From positions 1,922,001-1,986,000 of the forward strand of contig NZ_PYFP01000001.1 of assembly GCF_003056055.1 (NCBI RefSeq): DNA of 64,000 bases. Reading direction: 5' to 3'. Positions 1 through 8,595 of the stretch are shown here, one piece after another (the stretch's first letter is position 1; the number at the start of each line of letters is the position of its first letter). This stretch comes from Glaciimonas sp. PCH181. GTDB taxonomy: Bacteria > Pseudomonadota > Gammaproteobacteria > Burkholderiales > Burkholderiaceae_D. Made by a program: the position numbers and the translations under genes. Below the pieces are notes generated by a model. The model searched no databases. It saw only the letters and a list, made by a program, of their open reading frames with translations, and had not been told where the DNA came from.

Positions 1-561
1 TTCACGATAAAGATAGTCGCCTACGTGGACCACCAGATCAGGCTTCCATTTGGCGGCTAACGCGGCGATCTTCGCAAACGGATACTGATCGGGATCATTA
101 CAGGGTTGATACGCCCCATCGCTCTTTTTCAAACGGCAACCCGTATCCCCGATGACCACGATGCGCATCGCTTTCGCTTTAGGCAATGGCAACGATTTTC
201 CTTCCACCGTCGCGCTGACGGTGTGGGGTGGAATCATCTTTTCGCAGGTCAGCAAAGGGAAGTCAGACGGCTTCGATTCGTCCACTGCCGAGCGGGTCAT
301 TCTCTGTGGGATAACTTCTGACTTTGCGCGCAAATCCATCGACGCGTGCACCCCATCCAGTTGAATCGACGGACAATGCTGGGCAACAGTCAGCACCCTA
401 GCCACGGGCACGCCATTTTCGCCAAGTACGACGAAGGCAGCAGATGCCGTTTTCCCGGCACCATCCGGCACTGTAGCGCACCCAAACAACGCAACGCCTG
501 CGACTAAACAAACCAGCAAACGCCAACGCTGGGCGAAAGCAATGAAAAACGAACTGACCAT
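1..561 (-). CDS. Metallophosphoesterase, exported lipoprotein-like (3' end beyond the window)
   Basis: The frame is open from an ATG at 561 to the left edge, so only the N-terminal 187 residues are visible. The protein starts with a hydrophobic segment ending in LFGC, a plausible lipobox, so it may be a membrane-anchored lipoprotein. From about residue 133 it reads MRIVVIGDTGC and later VVHVGDYLYRE, the first two metal-binding blocks (GDTG, GDY) of secreted calcineurin-like phosphoesterases. It lies 22 bases after the tonB-family gene and is probably the last or a late gene of the receptor-exbBD-tonB operon. Substrate unknown; a phosphate ester taken up or processed with the receptor is an inference. 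Confidence 0.8.
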   Translation of the reverse strand, partial: MVSSFFIAFAQRWRLLVCLVAGVALFGCATVPDGAGKTASAAFVVLGENGVPVARVLTVAQHCPSIQLDGVHASMDLRAKSEVIPQRMTRSAVDESKPSDFPLLTCEKMIPPHTVSATVEGKSLPLPKAKAMRIVVIGDTGCRLKKSDGAYQPCNDPDQYPFAKIAALAAKWKPDLVVHVGDYLYRE

Positions 562-583
562 GCTGTACTCCCCCTAATGCAAC

Positions 584-1261
584 TTAACGTGTGAACTCAA
601 CCCATACCTGATACACCCGATCGCTGCCGCGTATGTCAGATGGCGGTTGCGGATATTGCGCACTTTGCACCGATTGCAGCGCAGCCCGATCAATGATGCC
701 GATACCGCTTGGCACGATGACACGTGCTTGGCCAGGCACAGCATCGCGCAGATGAAACTCTACCCGGACCCGCCCTGTAAAGTGCAGCGCAGCCGCTGCT
801 GGCGGATACGAAACGGCAGCCTGCACCGCAGCGCGTACCTTGGCCGCATATTCGGCACTTGGATCACCCTTGCCGCTAGACGCTGGCGGCGGAGCGGGTG
901 GCGTTGCCGGTGTCGCAGGTTCACTGAACTCGGTCGCAGCCTGAGCAACCGGCAACGGCACCGTCGGCGGCGTCGCTGGTGCGACCTGCTTTGGCTGCGG
1001 GATATGCGGCTGCGGCTTAGTCGGCACAACCTTGGGTTTAGGCTGCGGTTTGGGCGTCGGTGCCGGTGGCTTGGGTGGCGCGACTGGCGTTGGCTCTGGC
1101 GGCTTATCCTCACTTAGCAACGTGATAGGGACCGGCTCAGATAATGCGGGTTTTGAGGGTGCGGCGAGCAGAATCGTAGCAACGATGGCGACCAGCGCCG
1201 CCTCGACCAGCACTGCGAGGCCAAATGCTTGCAAAGGAAAACGACGAGTACTTGCAGACAT
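584..1261 (-). CDS. tonB: TonB-family energy transducer
   Basis: This 225-residue protein should span the inner membrane and periplasm and pass proton-motive energy to an outer-membrane receptor. It has an N-terminal membrane anchor at about residues 12-34, then a long proline/lysine-rich stretch (many PKP and PQP motifs, residues 50-125) that can span the periplasm. The C-terminal TonB fold begins near SAEYAAKVRAAVQAAVSYP and ends YQVWVEFTR. It follows exbD by 6 bases and sits in a receptor-exbB-exbD-tonB operon, so it is probably dedicated to the receptor at 2404-4626. Family assignment is secure; the dedicated pairing is inferred from position. Confidence 0.92.
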   Translation of the reverse strand: MSASTRRFPLQAFGLAVLVEAALVAIVATILLAAPSKPALSEPVPITLLSEDKPPEPTPVAPPKPPAPTPKPQPKPKVVPTKPQPHIPQPKQVAPATPPTVPLPVAQAATEFSEPATPATPPAPPPASSGKGDPSAEYAAKVRAAVQAAVSYPPAAAALHFTGRVRVEFHLRDAVPGQARVIVPSGIGIIDRAALQSVQSAQYPQPPSDIRGSDRVYQVWVEFTR

Positions 1262-1267
1262 AGCGCC

Positions 1268-1666
1268 CTACTTGCCGCTGGCATTGCGGGTGGCCAGACC
1301 GATTTCGCTAGCACCACCGTTGCGAATCGCGTCGATCACGCCCATTACCTGTTGCAGCGAAGCGGTCTCATTACCAGCAATCGTGACGGAGGTTTTAGCG
1401 CTATCCCGTTGACGCAGCAAAGCGGTCAGTTGCGCTGGCGTCAGCGTGTGGTTTTCGACCAGCAACGTGCCATCCGGTGCAATTTCCACCAATAGTTTTG
1501 GTGGCGGCATGGTGACGGCGGTGGAGCTGCTGGGTAATTTGGTGACGTGTCCTGAAGTCGGGATCATGCGCAAGGTCAGCATTGCGAAAAAAACCAATAA
1601 GAACAGCATGATATCGATCATCGGAATGATTTCAATTCGCGCCTTGCGTGTTTCAAGATAGCGCAT
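1268..1666 (-). CDS. exbD: ExbD/TolR biopolymer transport protein
   Basis: This is a 132-residue ExbD-type protein with one N-terminal membrane helix. It carries the key aspartate at residue 18 in IPMIDIMLFLLVFF, the proton-path residue of the family, and a periplasmic domain rich in Thr and Ser. It starts one base after the exbB stop and ends 6 bases before tonB. With ExbB it should form the proton-driven motor for TonB. The order exbB-exbD-tonB next to a receptor supports ExbD rather than TolR. Confidence 0.93.
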   Translation of the reverse strand: MRYLETRKARIEIIPMIDIMLFLLVFFAMLTLRMIPTSGHVTKLPSSSTAVTMPPPKLLVEIAPDGTLLVENHTLTPAQLTALLRQRDSAKTSVTIAGNETASLQQVMGVIDAIRNGGASEIGLATRNASGK

Positions 1667-1667
1667 C

Positions 1668-2339
1668 TCAGGCCCTCGCTGGGATGGCGATCGATTTCAC
1701 CGGAGATACGCCGGACGCCAATTGCATGGCAACGCGATCATGGCGATTGACCAGCATAATCTTGATCGTTTCCAACTGATGCACCACCATGCGCACGCGC
1801 GTATGCAAAGCATTAAAAAATATCAGTCCGATCATCGCAATCAACAGGCCTGAAGCCGTCGCGATCAACGCTTCTGCAATACCGCCGGTAATTTGGGCAG
1901 CGCCATTTTGCGCATCGCCCAACACGTGAAAGGCATTGAACATACCGATGATCGTACCAAACAAACCTAACAAAGGTGCCAGTGTAATCACGGTATCAAG
2001 TACCCACAAAGTGCGATCGAGGATCGGTACTTCGTGCATGATGACTTCTTCCAGATGGCCGCCGAAAGTCTCACGATCAGTGCTGGCCGGCTCTTTCTGT
2101 AAAACGTCAAACAAGCGGACGTGCGGCAATTTCGAGAGCTTTTTCGGCACCGAAACAGCGCTGAGCTGACCGTGTTCTTTTTTGAGCATTGCGATCAACT
2201 TTTCGCCGCCTTGTTGCATATTCGATAGATGACGACTGCGTTCGATGATGACGGTTAAAGCCACCAGCAGTAGCACCATCATCAGGTACAGCGTGCCGCC
2301 GGATTCGTTAGCGAGTTCGAATAAATGGGAGATATTCAT
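1668..2339 (-). CDS. exbB: ExbB/TolQ-type proton channel
   Basis: This 223-residue protein has the MotA/TolQ/ExbB layout. One membrane helix lies at about residues 15-32, followed by a cytoplasmic loop of about 90 residues. A helical pair then carries the family signature (LAPLLGLFGTIIGMFNAF, then ITGGIAEALIATASGLLIAM). It is expected to form the ExbB pentamer around ExbD and power the TonB protein encoded downstream. The gene follows the receptor by about 65 bases in the same direction, so the receptor and its motor are probably co-transcribed. Confidence 0.94.
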   Translation of the reverse strand: MNISHLFELANESGGTLYLMMVLLLVALTVIIERSRHLSNMQQGGEKLIAMLKKEHGQLSAVSVPKKLSKLPHVRLFDVLQKEPASTDRETFGGHLEEVIMHEVPILDRTLWVLDTVITLAPLLGLFGTIIGMFNAFHVLGDAQNGAAQITGGIAEALIATASGLLIAMIGLIFFNALHTRVRMVVHQLETIKIMLVNRHDRVAMQLASGVSPVKSIAIPARA

Positions 2340-2403
2340 TGTGGGGAAATAGAAAATGGGAGAGCCAGGCTCTCCCTAGTGAATCGGATAACAGATGACA
2401 GGA

Positions 2404-4626
2404 TTAGAAGTCGAGAGTCAGCGTCAATGCAGTGCTACGCGGTGGCAAGATTGTCAGCACATCGCCCGGCGCTGGCGCAGAAGAGCTGGTCGACGCTGGC
2501 GTCACGCCAACGATATTCTGTTTATTAAACACGTTATTGATCGCCAATTGCAGCTTGGCTTGCTTCGCCCACTTCACAGGGCTCTTCATTGTGTAGTTAA
2601 TAAACAGATTGGAAATCGTGAACGGATTGATGGTCACAGCTTGATGCGTGCTGCCGTTATCGTTGTACATCTTGCCGATACGCTTGTTAAACCAACCCGT
2701 GTTCCAGGCACCGTACTCATAGTTCAAACCCACTGTTTCTGTATCGCTAGGGGCACTGGCGACCCATTGTCCATTGGCAAACTTCGAGCTGCCATAAGTA
2801 GCATTCAGATACAGGCTAAATCCGCCGCCCAAAATGATGTTGCTTTCCGCTTCGATACCCTGCGTGGTAGAAGTACCGTTTGCGAAAAATGTTGTGTTGC
2901 CAGCATTATCGGTAAATGACGAGTACGCATTGTCGAACTTGATATGGTACGCATCGATATCAAATGTAAATTTGTCCGATTTCCAGACCGATCCAATCTG
3001 GAAAGTCTTCGATTTTATCGCAGCAGGCAACGCCGTTACGTTGGCATTTTTTACGTCGAATACATTGGTTGGTGGAATTTCGTTACCGACCGCGTATTGT
3101 CCGTATACCGACCAGTTCGGTTGCAATTTGTAATGCACGTCGAACGAAGGCAAGTAGGCGCTATAAGTCACTGAATGCGTGATGCTAGGCAAGCCGCCAA
3201 GGTTACCGACTGTCTTACCGTTGTCAGCAAACTGGGTGAAATCCTGCTGGTATGACGCAAACTTGATACCCGGCGTGATTTTCAGATCGTTGGTAACGTT
3301 GAATTCGTACTCGGCAAACGGTTGTAAGGTCGTCGTTTTGAATTTTTCGTGGAAGTTAGGCAGTACTGCATCTACCCAAGTACGCGGATCCGACGGAATT
3401 TGATAGCGGTTGGTATCGGCATATTCCGACCACAAACCAGTACGGAAAGTACCCATGCCGGACTCTTGACTCAAGCGCAGCAAATTACCATAAGTACGAT
3501 AGCCATTGAGCTTGTCAGTGCCGCTGGTTGGCGTGATGGTAGTGCCGTTGTAGTTTTGTTGATTATGGTAAGCGTAGGTGTAAAGCTTATCGTCCAGCTT
3601 CCAGCCATTACCAAGGCTAGACGTCAGGCCGATATATTCAAAATCTGACGTGACATGGTAAAAGTTGTAGCCGTAATAATTTGCCTGTGCCGGGTTGGCG
3701 CTCAACAAATAATTATCGCCAAATAGCGCCACTTGCTGGCGTGTAGGGCCTTTGGTGTTCGGCGTATTTGTGTGCAAATCGATGTAAGAACCGAACAGCG
3801 TCAATGTTGTATTGTCGGTCAACGCGGTCTGGTATTTCAGAGAGATGTCATCGCGCTTCTGCTTGTTGAAGCTCTGGTAACCGTCTGACTTCATTTCATG
3901 AACGTTGATCAGCAGATTAGACGTGCCATCGCTGCCAATCTGGCCAGTTTCGTGTTCCAGGCCGATCAGTGACGTGTTCCAAGTGCCGTAAGAACCAGTA
4001 ACGCTGGTGCGTTGTTGCGGCTCCAGATTGCGCGACAACAAGTTGATCGAACCGCCAAAGTTAGCAGGGCCAATCGTCGCGGCCGAACCTGGGCTGCGAT
4101 CGACGATTGCGCCGCCGATAAATTGACTAGGAAAAAATGCCCAGGAATGATGCGTTGGGCTGTTGGTGTCCTGAAACGGAATACCATCAAAAGTAATCGA
4201 ATAATCGCCATCCTGAAAACCACGGAAAGAAGTCTTGGTATCACCCAAGCCAGGACCATTCGGGCTGAAGCTATAGACGCCCGGCGTCATTTGAATCACT
4301 TGACTGAAATCGGCGATAGGAGAGGTATTGTTACGGATGAAAGCATCGCTCACCTCGGATTGAGCCGAACGGGCTGTCAACGATCCTTGCGAAGGCGCGC
4401 TCTTAGCTGCAGCAGGCTTACTCGTCGCTTGGCTAGTTGTACCGGAACCATCGGTGGCGCTGACTGCCCCCAGGTCGGTGGCTTGTTGCGCATAGCCGAC
4501 GGCTGGTGTGACGATGCACATGACGGCGATGGCGCGCAAGATATTGCGATGACCTGGCTTGAGATTCGGCTGAATGCTTGGCTTGACACCAGACTTCGGT
4601 GTTGGCTTGAAACTAGACACTTTCAT
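2404..4626 (-). CDS. TonB-dependent outer-membrane receptor
   Basis: This is a 740-residue TonB-dependent receptor. Residues 1-46 form an extended signal region ending near VGYAQQ. The plug domain shows VIQMTPGVYSFSPNG, then TSFRGFQDGDYSITFDGIPF and a second block ending NFGGSINLLSR. The rest has beta-barrel character and ends in an aromatic terminal strand (TALTLTLDF). AGGAG lies 5 bases before the ATG. It heads the operon with exbB, exbD, tonB and a metallophosphoesterase, so an organophosphate or phosphate-linked ligand is possible. The ligand cannot be read from the sequence. No N-terminal signalling extension is present, so it is not a FecA-type sensor. Confidence 0.92.
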   Translation of the reverse strand: MKVSSFKPTPKSGVKPSIQPNLKPGHRNILRAIAVMCIVTPAVGYAQQATDLGAVSATDGSGTTSQATSKPAAAKSAPSQGSLTARSAQSEVSDAFIRNNTSPIADFSQVIQMTPGVYSFSPNGPGLGDTKTSFRGFQDGDYSITFDGIPFQDTNSPTHHSWAFFPSQFIGGAIVDRSPGSAATIGPANFGGSINLLSRNLEPQQRTSVTGSYGTWNTSLIGLEHETGQIGSDGTSNLLINVHEMKSDGYQSFNKQKRDDISLKYQTALTDNTTLTLFGSYIDLHTNTPNTKGPTRQQVALFGDNYLLSANPAQANYYGYNFYHVTSDFEYIGLTSSLGNGWKLDDKLYTYAYHNQQNYNGTTITPTSGTDKLNGYRTYGNLLRLSQESGMGTFRTGLWSEYADTNRYQIPSDPRTWVDAVLPNFHEKFKTTTLQPFAEYEFNVTNDLKITPGIKFASYQQDFTQFADNGKTVGNLGGLPSITHSVTYSAYLPSFDVHYKLQPNWSVYGQYAVGNEIPPTNVFDVKNANVTALPAAIKSKTFQIGSVWKSDKFTFDIDAYHIKFDNAYSSFTDNAGNTTFFANGTSTTQGIEAESNIILGGGFSLYLNATYGSSKFANGQWVASAPSDTETVGLNYEYGAWNTGWFNKRIGKMYNDNGSTHQAVTINPFTISNLFINYTMKSPVKWAKQAKLQLAINNVFNKQNIVGVTPASTSSSAPAPGDVLTILPPRSTALTLTLDF

Positions 4627-4860
4627 GATGGCTCCTGTGGAAAAGGAGGCATGCTAAAGAAGGAATATTTCCGCTTAATGACGTTGCACTTTAGCTACAG
4701 TTACATCCACCCAAAAAAATCCATAGCTATAGGTCGACTAAATTTGCTAGATTAATTTTTTGGATTATGCGACGGCGTAATAATATGCGTTTAAAACGCA
4801 GCGCTGATCAGCTTGATGCGGCGCCGATTGGCTGCACGCTATTTGCATATTTCAGAGAGC

Positions 4861-4888
4861 AAAAAAATGACGACGACCAATGTCGTCG
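4861..4888 (-). terminator. Rho-independent terminator after greB
   Basis: Read on the minus strand, a 7-base-pair stem (CGACGAC/GTCGTCG) with a four-base loop is followed by seven T residues. It lies 36 bases after the greB stop. Confidence 0.7.
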
Positions 4889-4923
4889 CCAGGATAATGG
4901 TAAACATAATCATTCGAAAATGA

Positions 4924-5481
4924 TCATTCAGGCGCAGGATAAGTGACGTTCAAGATGTCGAGTTCATCAAGGCCAGCGGGCGTCATCAAGGTAACCGATT
5001 CGCCATCGTGGGCTTTGGTCAGTGCGCGTGCGACGGGTGAAATCCAGCTAATTTTTCCATGCAGCGGATCAAGTTCATCGATGCCGACAATGGTGACCGT
5101 ATGTTCTTCTCCGGCTTGATTTTGATACGTCACCGTCGCGCCAAAAAAAATCTGATCGCGACCATGATGCACGCTAGGATCGACTATTTCAGCCTGATCT
5201 AGTCGCTTGGTCAGAAACCGAATTCGCCGATCAATTTCACGCAGCCGACGTTTGCCGTAAATATAGTCGCCGTTCTCGGAACGATCTCCGTTAGACGCCG
5301 CCCACGAAACAATCCGCACCACTTCTGGCCGCGCGTTATCGATCAAATCGAGTAACTCGGCTTTCATGCGCGCATGTCCGGCGGGCGTCATGTAATTTTT
5401 GGTGCCAGCAGGAATCGGCGGCAATCCAAATTCCAGATCGTCGTCATCGCCATCGGACTCTTTGACAAAAGCTTTATTCAT
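4924..5481 (-). CDS. greB: Transcription elongation factor GreB
   Basis: This is a 185-residue GreA/GreB factor. It binds the RNA polymerase secondary channel and stimulates cleavage of backtracked transcripts. The coiled-coil N-terminal domain begins at YMTPAGHARM and carries the GreB-type tip NGDRSENGDYIYGKRRLREI, with acidic residues at the loop. The C-terminal FKBP-like domain follows from about residue 105. Compared with the usual length of about 158 residues it has an acidic N-terminal extension of roughly 28 residues (ESDGDDDDLEFG). A terminator follows it. It appears to be transcribed alone. Confidence 0.95.
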   Translation of the reverse strand: MNKAFVKESDGDDDDLEFGLPPIPAGTKNYMTPAGHARMKAELLDLIDNARPEVVRIVSWAASNGDRSENGDYIYGKRRLREIDRRIRFLTKRLDQAEIVDPSVHHGRDQIFFGATVTYQNQAGEEHTVTIVGIDELDPLHGKISWISPVARALTKAHDGESVTLMTPAGLDELDILNVTYPAPE

Positions 5482-5672
5482 ACGCAGTATTGTAGTGCGA
5501 TTTTGGCAGCTGTCACGTAATTGCCAGCACCGCGTCCCAAGCGCTTCAAATAATGCGATAAAGCGGCGTCAAATTGACCTGGAAGACAATACTGCTTCAA
5601 AAAAACAAGCCGCACAGGTAAAGTGCATAGCCAGCCCCGCAATCGTATTTTTCCAATGTGGATATTTTATTT

Positions 5673-6593
5673 ATGCCAAACAACTCTTCCGCCGAACGCC
5701 GCCGCTACCGTATCGGTTTAGCTTCCAGTCGGACGCATCAGAACGATCCGCAATCTGCATTGGCGCAACTGCTGAATGGCAGCCGGGCCGCGATTGAAAA
5801 CCATTTACAACCAGAGTTAATCGTCGTTGGCCGCACGCTTGATGCAATGGGCCAACTGAACTTGCTAGCGGGCTATCCGCATGTGGAACGCTTTCCGTAT
5901 GGTCGTCAGGGCGGCTTGATGAAACTAGTATCGCGGGTAGTTGATAGCGATCCGACCAGAACCTTGGATGCAATCATTTATTTGATGGATCCGGTCGATC
6001 CATCTTCGACTTTTCCTGAAGCAGTGGCGCTAAAACGCCAGTGCGTGATTCACGGCAAGCCTTTTTTATCGACGTTGGCAGGGGCCCGTGAATGGCTGGA
6101 ACTAGAGGCGACCGCGCTGGGTGCAGCACCTGATCCACGACTTGACCCGACGTTCGATCTGGCGAATGAAGGCATCGCGCTGATTGCGCACGATGCCATG
6201 AAAGAACGCATGCTGGCGATTGCCGAGCGCAACTTCGCTTTATTAGACAAGTTTGCGTTTCGCTGCGCCACTGGGACGACTGGCGGCTTGCTGAACAAAC
6301 TGGCGCAGAAAATAAAAGGGGAAGAAGCTGGTCGACATTGGGTAAGACCTTTTTTGAGTGGCCCGATGGGCGGCGATGCACAAATCGCGGAATTAATACT
6401 GGATCGCCAGCAATGTCGGCGCGTGCTGTTTTTGGAAGACCCGCATGTTGCGCGGCAGCACGAAGCCGATATTCAATTGCTTGAACGTGCCGCACGCACG
6501 GTGACCGACTATGCGTTATGTATCAGCGATGCTGAATGCGGCGAGCGTTGGTTGGCGTTACTGGATAAACGCGTGGCGATGCGGGTGGCTTAA
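5673..6593 (+). CDS. Tandem methylglyoxal synthase-like protein
   Basis: This 306-residue protein is about twice the length of normal methylglyoxal synthase (about 150), which converts dihydroxyacetone phosphate to methylglyoxal. The C-terminal half (about 160-300) has the full family layout: LIAHDAMK with His173, CATGTTGGL phosphate loop, SGPMGGDAQI with Asp235, and EDPHVARQHEADI with His263 and Asp266. The N-terminal half begins IGLASSRTHQND and has a related but degenerate fold (IIYLMDPVDPSS), suggesting duplication followed by decay. An upstream GTG at 5658 is in frame, but the ATG at 5673 fits the family start better. Activity of the second domain is likely from intact residues; the role of the first is unknown. 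Confidence 0.82.
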   Translation: MPNNSSAERRRYRIGLASSRTHQNDPQSALAQLLNGSRAAIENHLQPELIVVGRTLDAMGQLNLLAGYPHVERFPYGRQGGLMKLVSRVVDSDPTRTLDAIIYLMDPVDPSSTFPEAVALKRQCVIHGKPFLSTLAGAREWLELEATALGAAPDPRLDPTFDLANEGIALIAHDAMKERMLAIAERNFALLDKFAFRCATGTTGGLLNKLAQKIKGEEAGRHWVRPFLSGPMGGDAQIAELILDRQQCRRVLFLEDPHVARQHEADIQLLERAARTVTDYALCISDAECGERWLALLDKRVAMRVA

Positions 6594-6633
6594 GCTGTAA
6601 CAACTTTACCTTACCCGCAACGTCCCAAAAATA

Positions 6634-7539
6634 CTAAACCCGCCGTGTACCCGTATTCACTGCCGCCGTCGCACCGGATTCAAGCGTAAAACCTGCGCCG
6701 GAGTCGGTGCCGAGCGTCTTCACCAGATACGGCATCAGTTCTTTCAGAAGCGGCTCTAAAGTGAACGGTGGGTTCAGTACAAACATACCGCTGCTATGCA
6801 AGCCAAAACCGTCCGGCGACGGTGTTTTAACGGTAAGCGTTACGTTAAGCCAGCCGTTTGCCTTTAAACGCTTCAGTTTTTCCGGCATTTGACGTGATTC
6901 CATCCGGTTCAGCACCGGATACCATACGGCGTAAGTACCAGTAGAAAAGCGCAGCAATGCATCTTCAAGCGTATTTTTTACCAGACGATAATCATCTTTG
7001 ACTTCATACGGCGGATCGATCAGCACCAGACCGCGACGCGATGGCGGCGGCAATAAAGCTTTCAGACCAATAAAACCGTTACCTTGCGTGATCATCACGC
7101 GCTTGCCACGGCTGTTGCCGCGTGGGCGTTGCGCATCGAGTTTGCGGAAATTATCCGTCAAAATCTTGCTATCGCTAGGATGCAATTCAAATAGACGCAA
7201 ACGATCTTGTTCACGCATCGTTACATCAGCGCAATACGGCGATCCCGGATAAAAACGTAATTTGCCATCGGGATTAAGTTTACGCACAACATTGACGTAT
7301 TCAGCAATCGCGGGCGGCAAATCCTTGCGGCTCCACAAGCGGCTGATACCGGTTTCAAATTCGGCATTTTTGGAGGCATAACCGCCATCCAGCGCGTACA
7401 TACCGGCACCGGCGTGGGTATCAATAACGGTGTAGGCGGTATCTTTTTGACCGAGGTAATCCAGCAATTGGATGGTCACGAGATGCTTCAGTACATCAGC
7501 ATGATTGCCTGCATGGAAAGCGTGGCGATAACTCAGCAT
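6634..7539 (-). CDS. rlmJ: 23S rRNA (adenine(2030)-N6)-methyltransferase RlmJ
   Basis: This 301-residue protein starts with the family hallmark MLSYRHAFHAGNHADVLKH, so the ATG at 7539 is chosen over an upstream frame extension. A SAM-binding block (YTVIDTHAGAGMYAL) is followed by the N6-adenine methyltransferase motif DPPY in GLVLIDPPYEVKDD at about residue 165. The enzyme methylates A2030 of 23S rRNA. The C-terminus (from about residue 285) carries a short extra tail after the usual PYLVKTLG end. It is a single gene, convergent with the methylglyoxal-synthase-like gene. Confidence 0.95.
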   Translation of the reverse strand: MLSYRHAFHAGNHADVLKHLVTIQLLDYLGQKDTAYTVIDTHAGAGMYALDGGYASKNAEFETGISRLWSRKDLPPAIAEYVNVVRKLNPDGKLRFYPGSPYCADVTMREQDRLRLFELHPSDSKILTDNFRKLDAQRPRGNSRGKRVMITQGNGFIGLKALLPPPSRRGLVLIDPPYEVKDDYRLVKNTLEDALLRFSTGTYAVWYPVLNRMESRQMPEKLKRLKANGWLNVTLTVKTPSPDGFGLHSSGMFVLNPPFTLEPLLKELMPYLVKTLGTDSGAGFTLESGATAAVNTGTRRV

Positions 7540-7904
7540 AAAAATATCTATCTTGGTAAAAGGGTGATTCCAACAGCAGATCGGCAACGGGCAGCATTAT
7601 TGTCGCTATTTTTGCAACAAAACACGTATACCCCATGCGACGGTAGGTCGTAAGCGCTGCAATGTGTGGCTAGCGCAAGCTTTCAGGTCTGGCCTATTCA
7701 AGACAATGAATAAGCCCATATAACCGCTTTGCAATGGAGAAGACCCGCATTTTAACAATTTCAGCGGCTGGATGGCAGATATCACTGATATGCGCTGTTA
7801 ATAGCTATTAATAGTACTGATTAACTGTGTATTTCGAGGGTCATTTTGAAACATATCCCAAATTCGCTAATAAGCTTTAAATAGAAAAATTACTATAAAA
7901 ACAA
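7540..7904. other. 365-base intergenic stretch, no gene found
   Basis: This is AT-richer than its surroundings. It holds the upstream region of rlmJ and the downstream region of the DUF697-like gene. No convincing reading frame, hairpin terminator or RNA gene was seen. Confidence 0.5.
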
Positions 7905-8438
7905 TTAATCCTCGATCGGCGAGATTTTCAGCAATTCTTCAGCGACTTTAGTGCAGGCTTCGATATGATGATTTCCGATGGCGCGAAAGGCAGAATAACC
8001 GATCGCTGCCGAGACCATCTGGCCCGCTATCGGCACTAATCGTGTGGCATTCTTGGTGACGACTTTCACACCGCTGCGCATCAGAATCTTGAGTAACAAT
8101 TCACGCGTCACCACGCGCCCGACAAACGTACTGCCCGCAGCCACGATGACACTGTAGGTGGCAACCTTGCGCTTTGGATGGAGACCGTCGATTTGCTCTG
8201 GCGTCAGGCCGAATTCAGCATTAATGTCTTCAATTAGCCCCGACAGCAGATGGATATCAACCGCGATATCGACGCCAAACACAGGCAACGCAGACGCGCC
8301 AGCCGACCATAATGCACGGCGTGACACGAAACTCCGACAACGTTGACGCACTGCCTGCAAGGCCGCGTCAGAAGCGGGGATGTCACTTTGTTTCACCACT
8401 TTTGACTTCGTGCGATCCGCCACCCATTTCGGAAACAT
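7905..8438 (-). CDS. DUF697-like membrane-associated protein, function unknown
   Basis: This 177-residue protein starts at the ATG at 8438 (MFPKWVADRTK), preceded by AGGGA at good spacing. The central part (SALPVFGVDIAVDIHLLSGL, then EFGLTPEQI) resembles the DUF697/YcjF-type domain: a hydrophobic helix with a PxxGxD turn and a following helix. A second hydrophobic stretch (RLVPIAGQMVSAAIGYSAF) lies near residues 130-150. DUF697 domains often accompany dynamin-like GTPases, but none is adjacent here. The function cannot be inferred further; the domain call is moderate. Confidence 0.65.
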   Translation of the reverse strand: MFPKWVADRTKSKVVKQSDIPASDAALQAVRQRCRSFVSRRALWSAGASALPVFGVDIAVDIHLLSGLIEDINAEFGLTPEQIDGLHPKRKVATYSVIVAAGSTFVGRVVTRELLLKILMRSGVKVVTKNATRLVPIAGQMVSAAIGYSAFRAIGNHHIEACTKVAEELLKISPIED

Positions 8439-8595
8439 TGTGGTCCCTGCCTTTCTGCTTTCTGTGGTGTGAGGATCCGCACAACCAAAAAGATATCCAT
8501 TTAACATCTTATGCAGCTGACCGCCCCTGCAAACCCATCCGCAAAGAGTACCCTAAAAACAACGTTTGCTGATCTGAGGCCGCCATTCGCTGTGG

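Noticed and set aside
4012..4755. 247-codon plus-strand frame opposite the first receptor
   Set aside because: Shadow of the receptor gene; composition is Arg/Leu-rich and unlike a real protein.
4839..4913. 24-residue hydrophobic micro-frame (MIMFTIILATTLVVVIFLL...) downstream of greB
   Set aside because: It looks like a tiny membrane peptide, but no Shine-Dalgarno sequence precedes it and it coincides with the greB terminator hairpin and T run.
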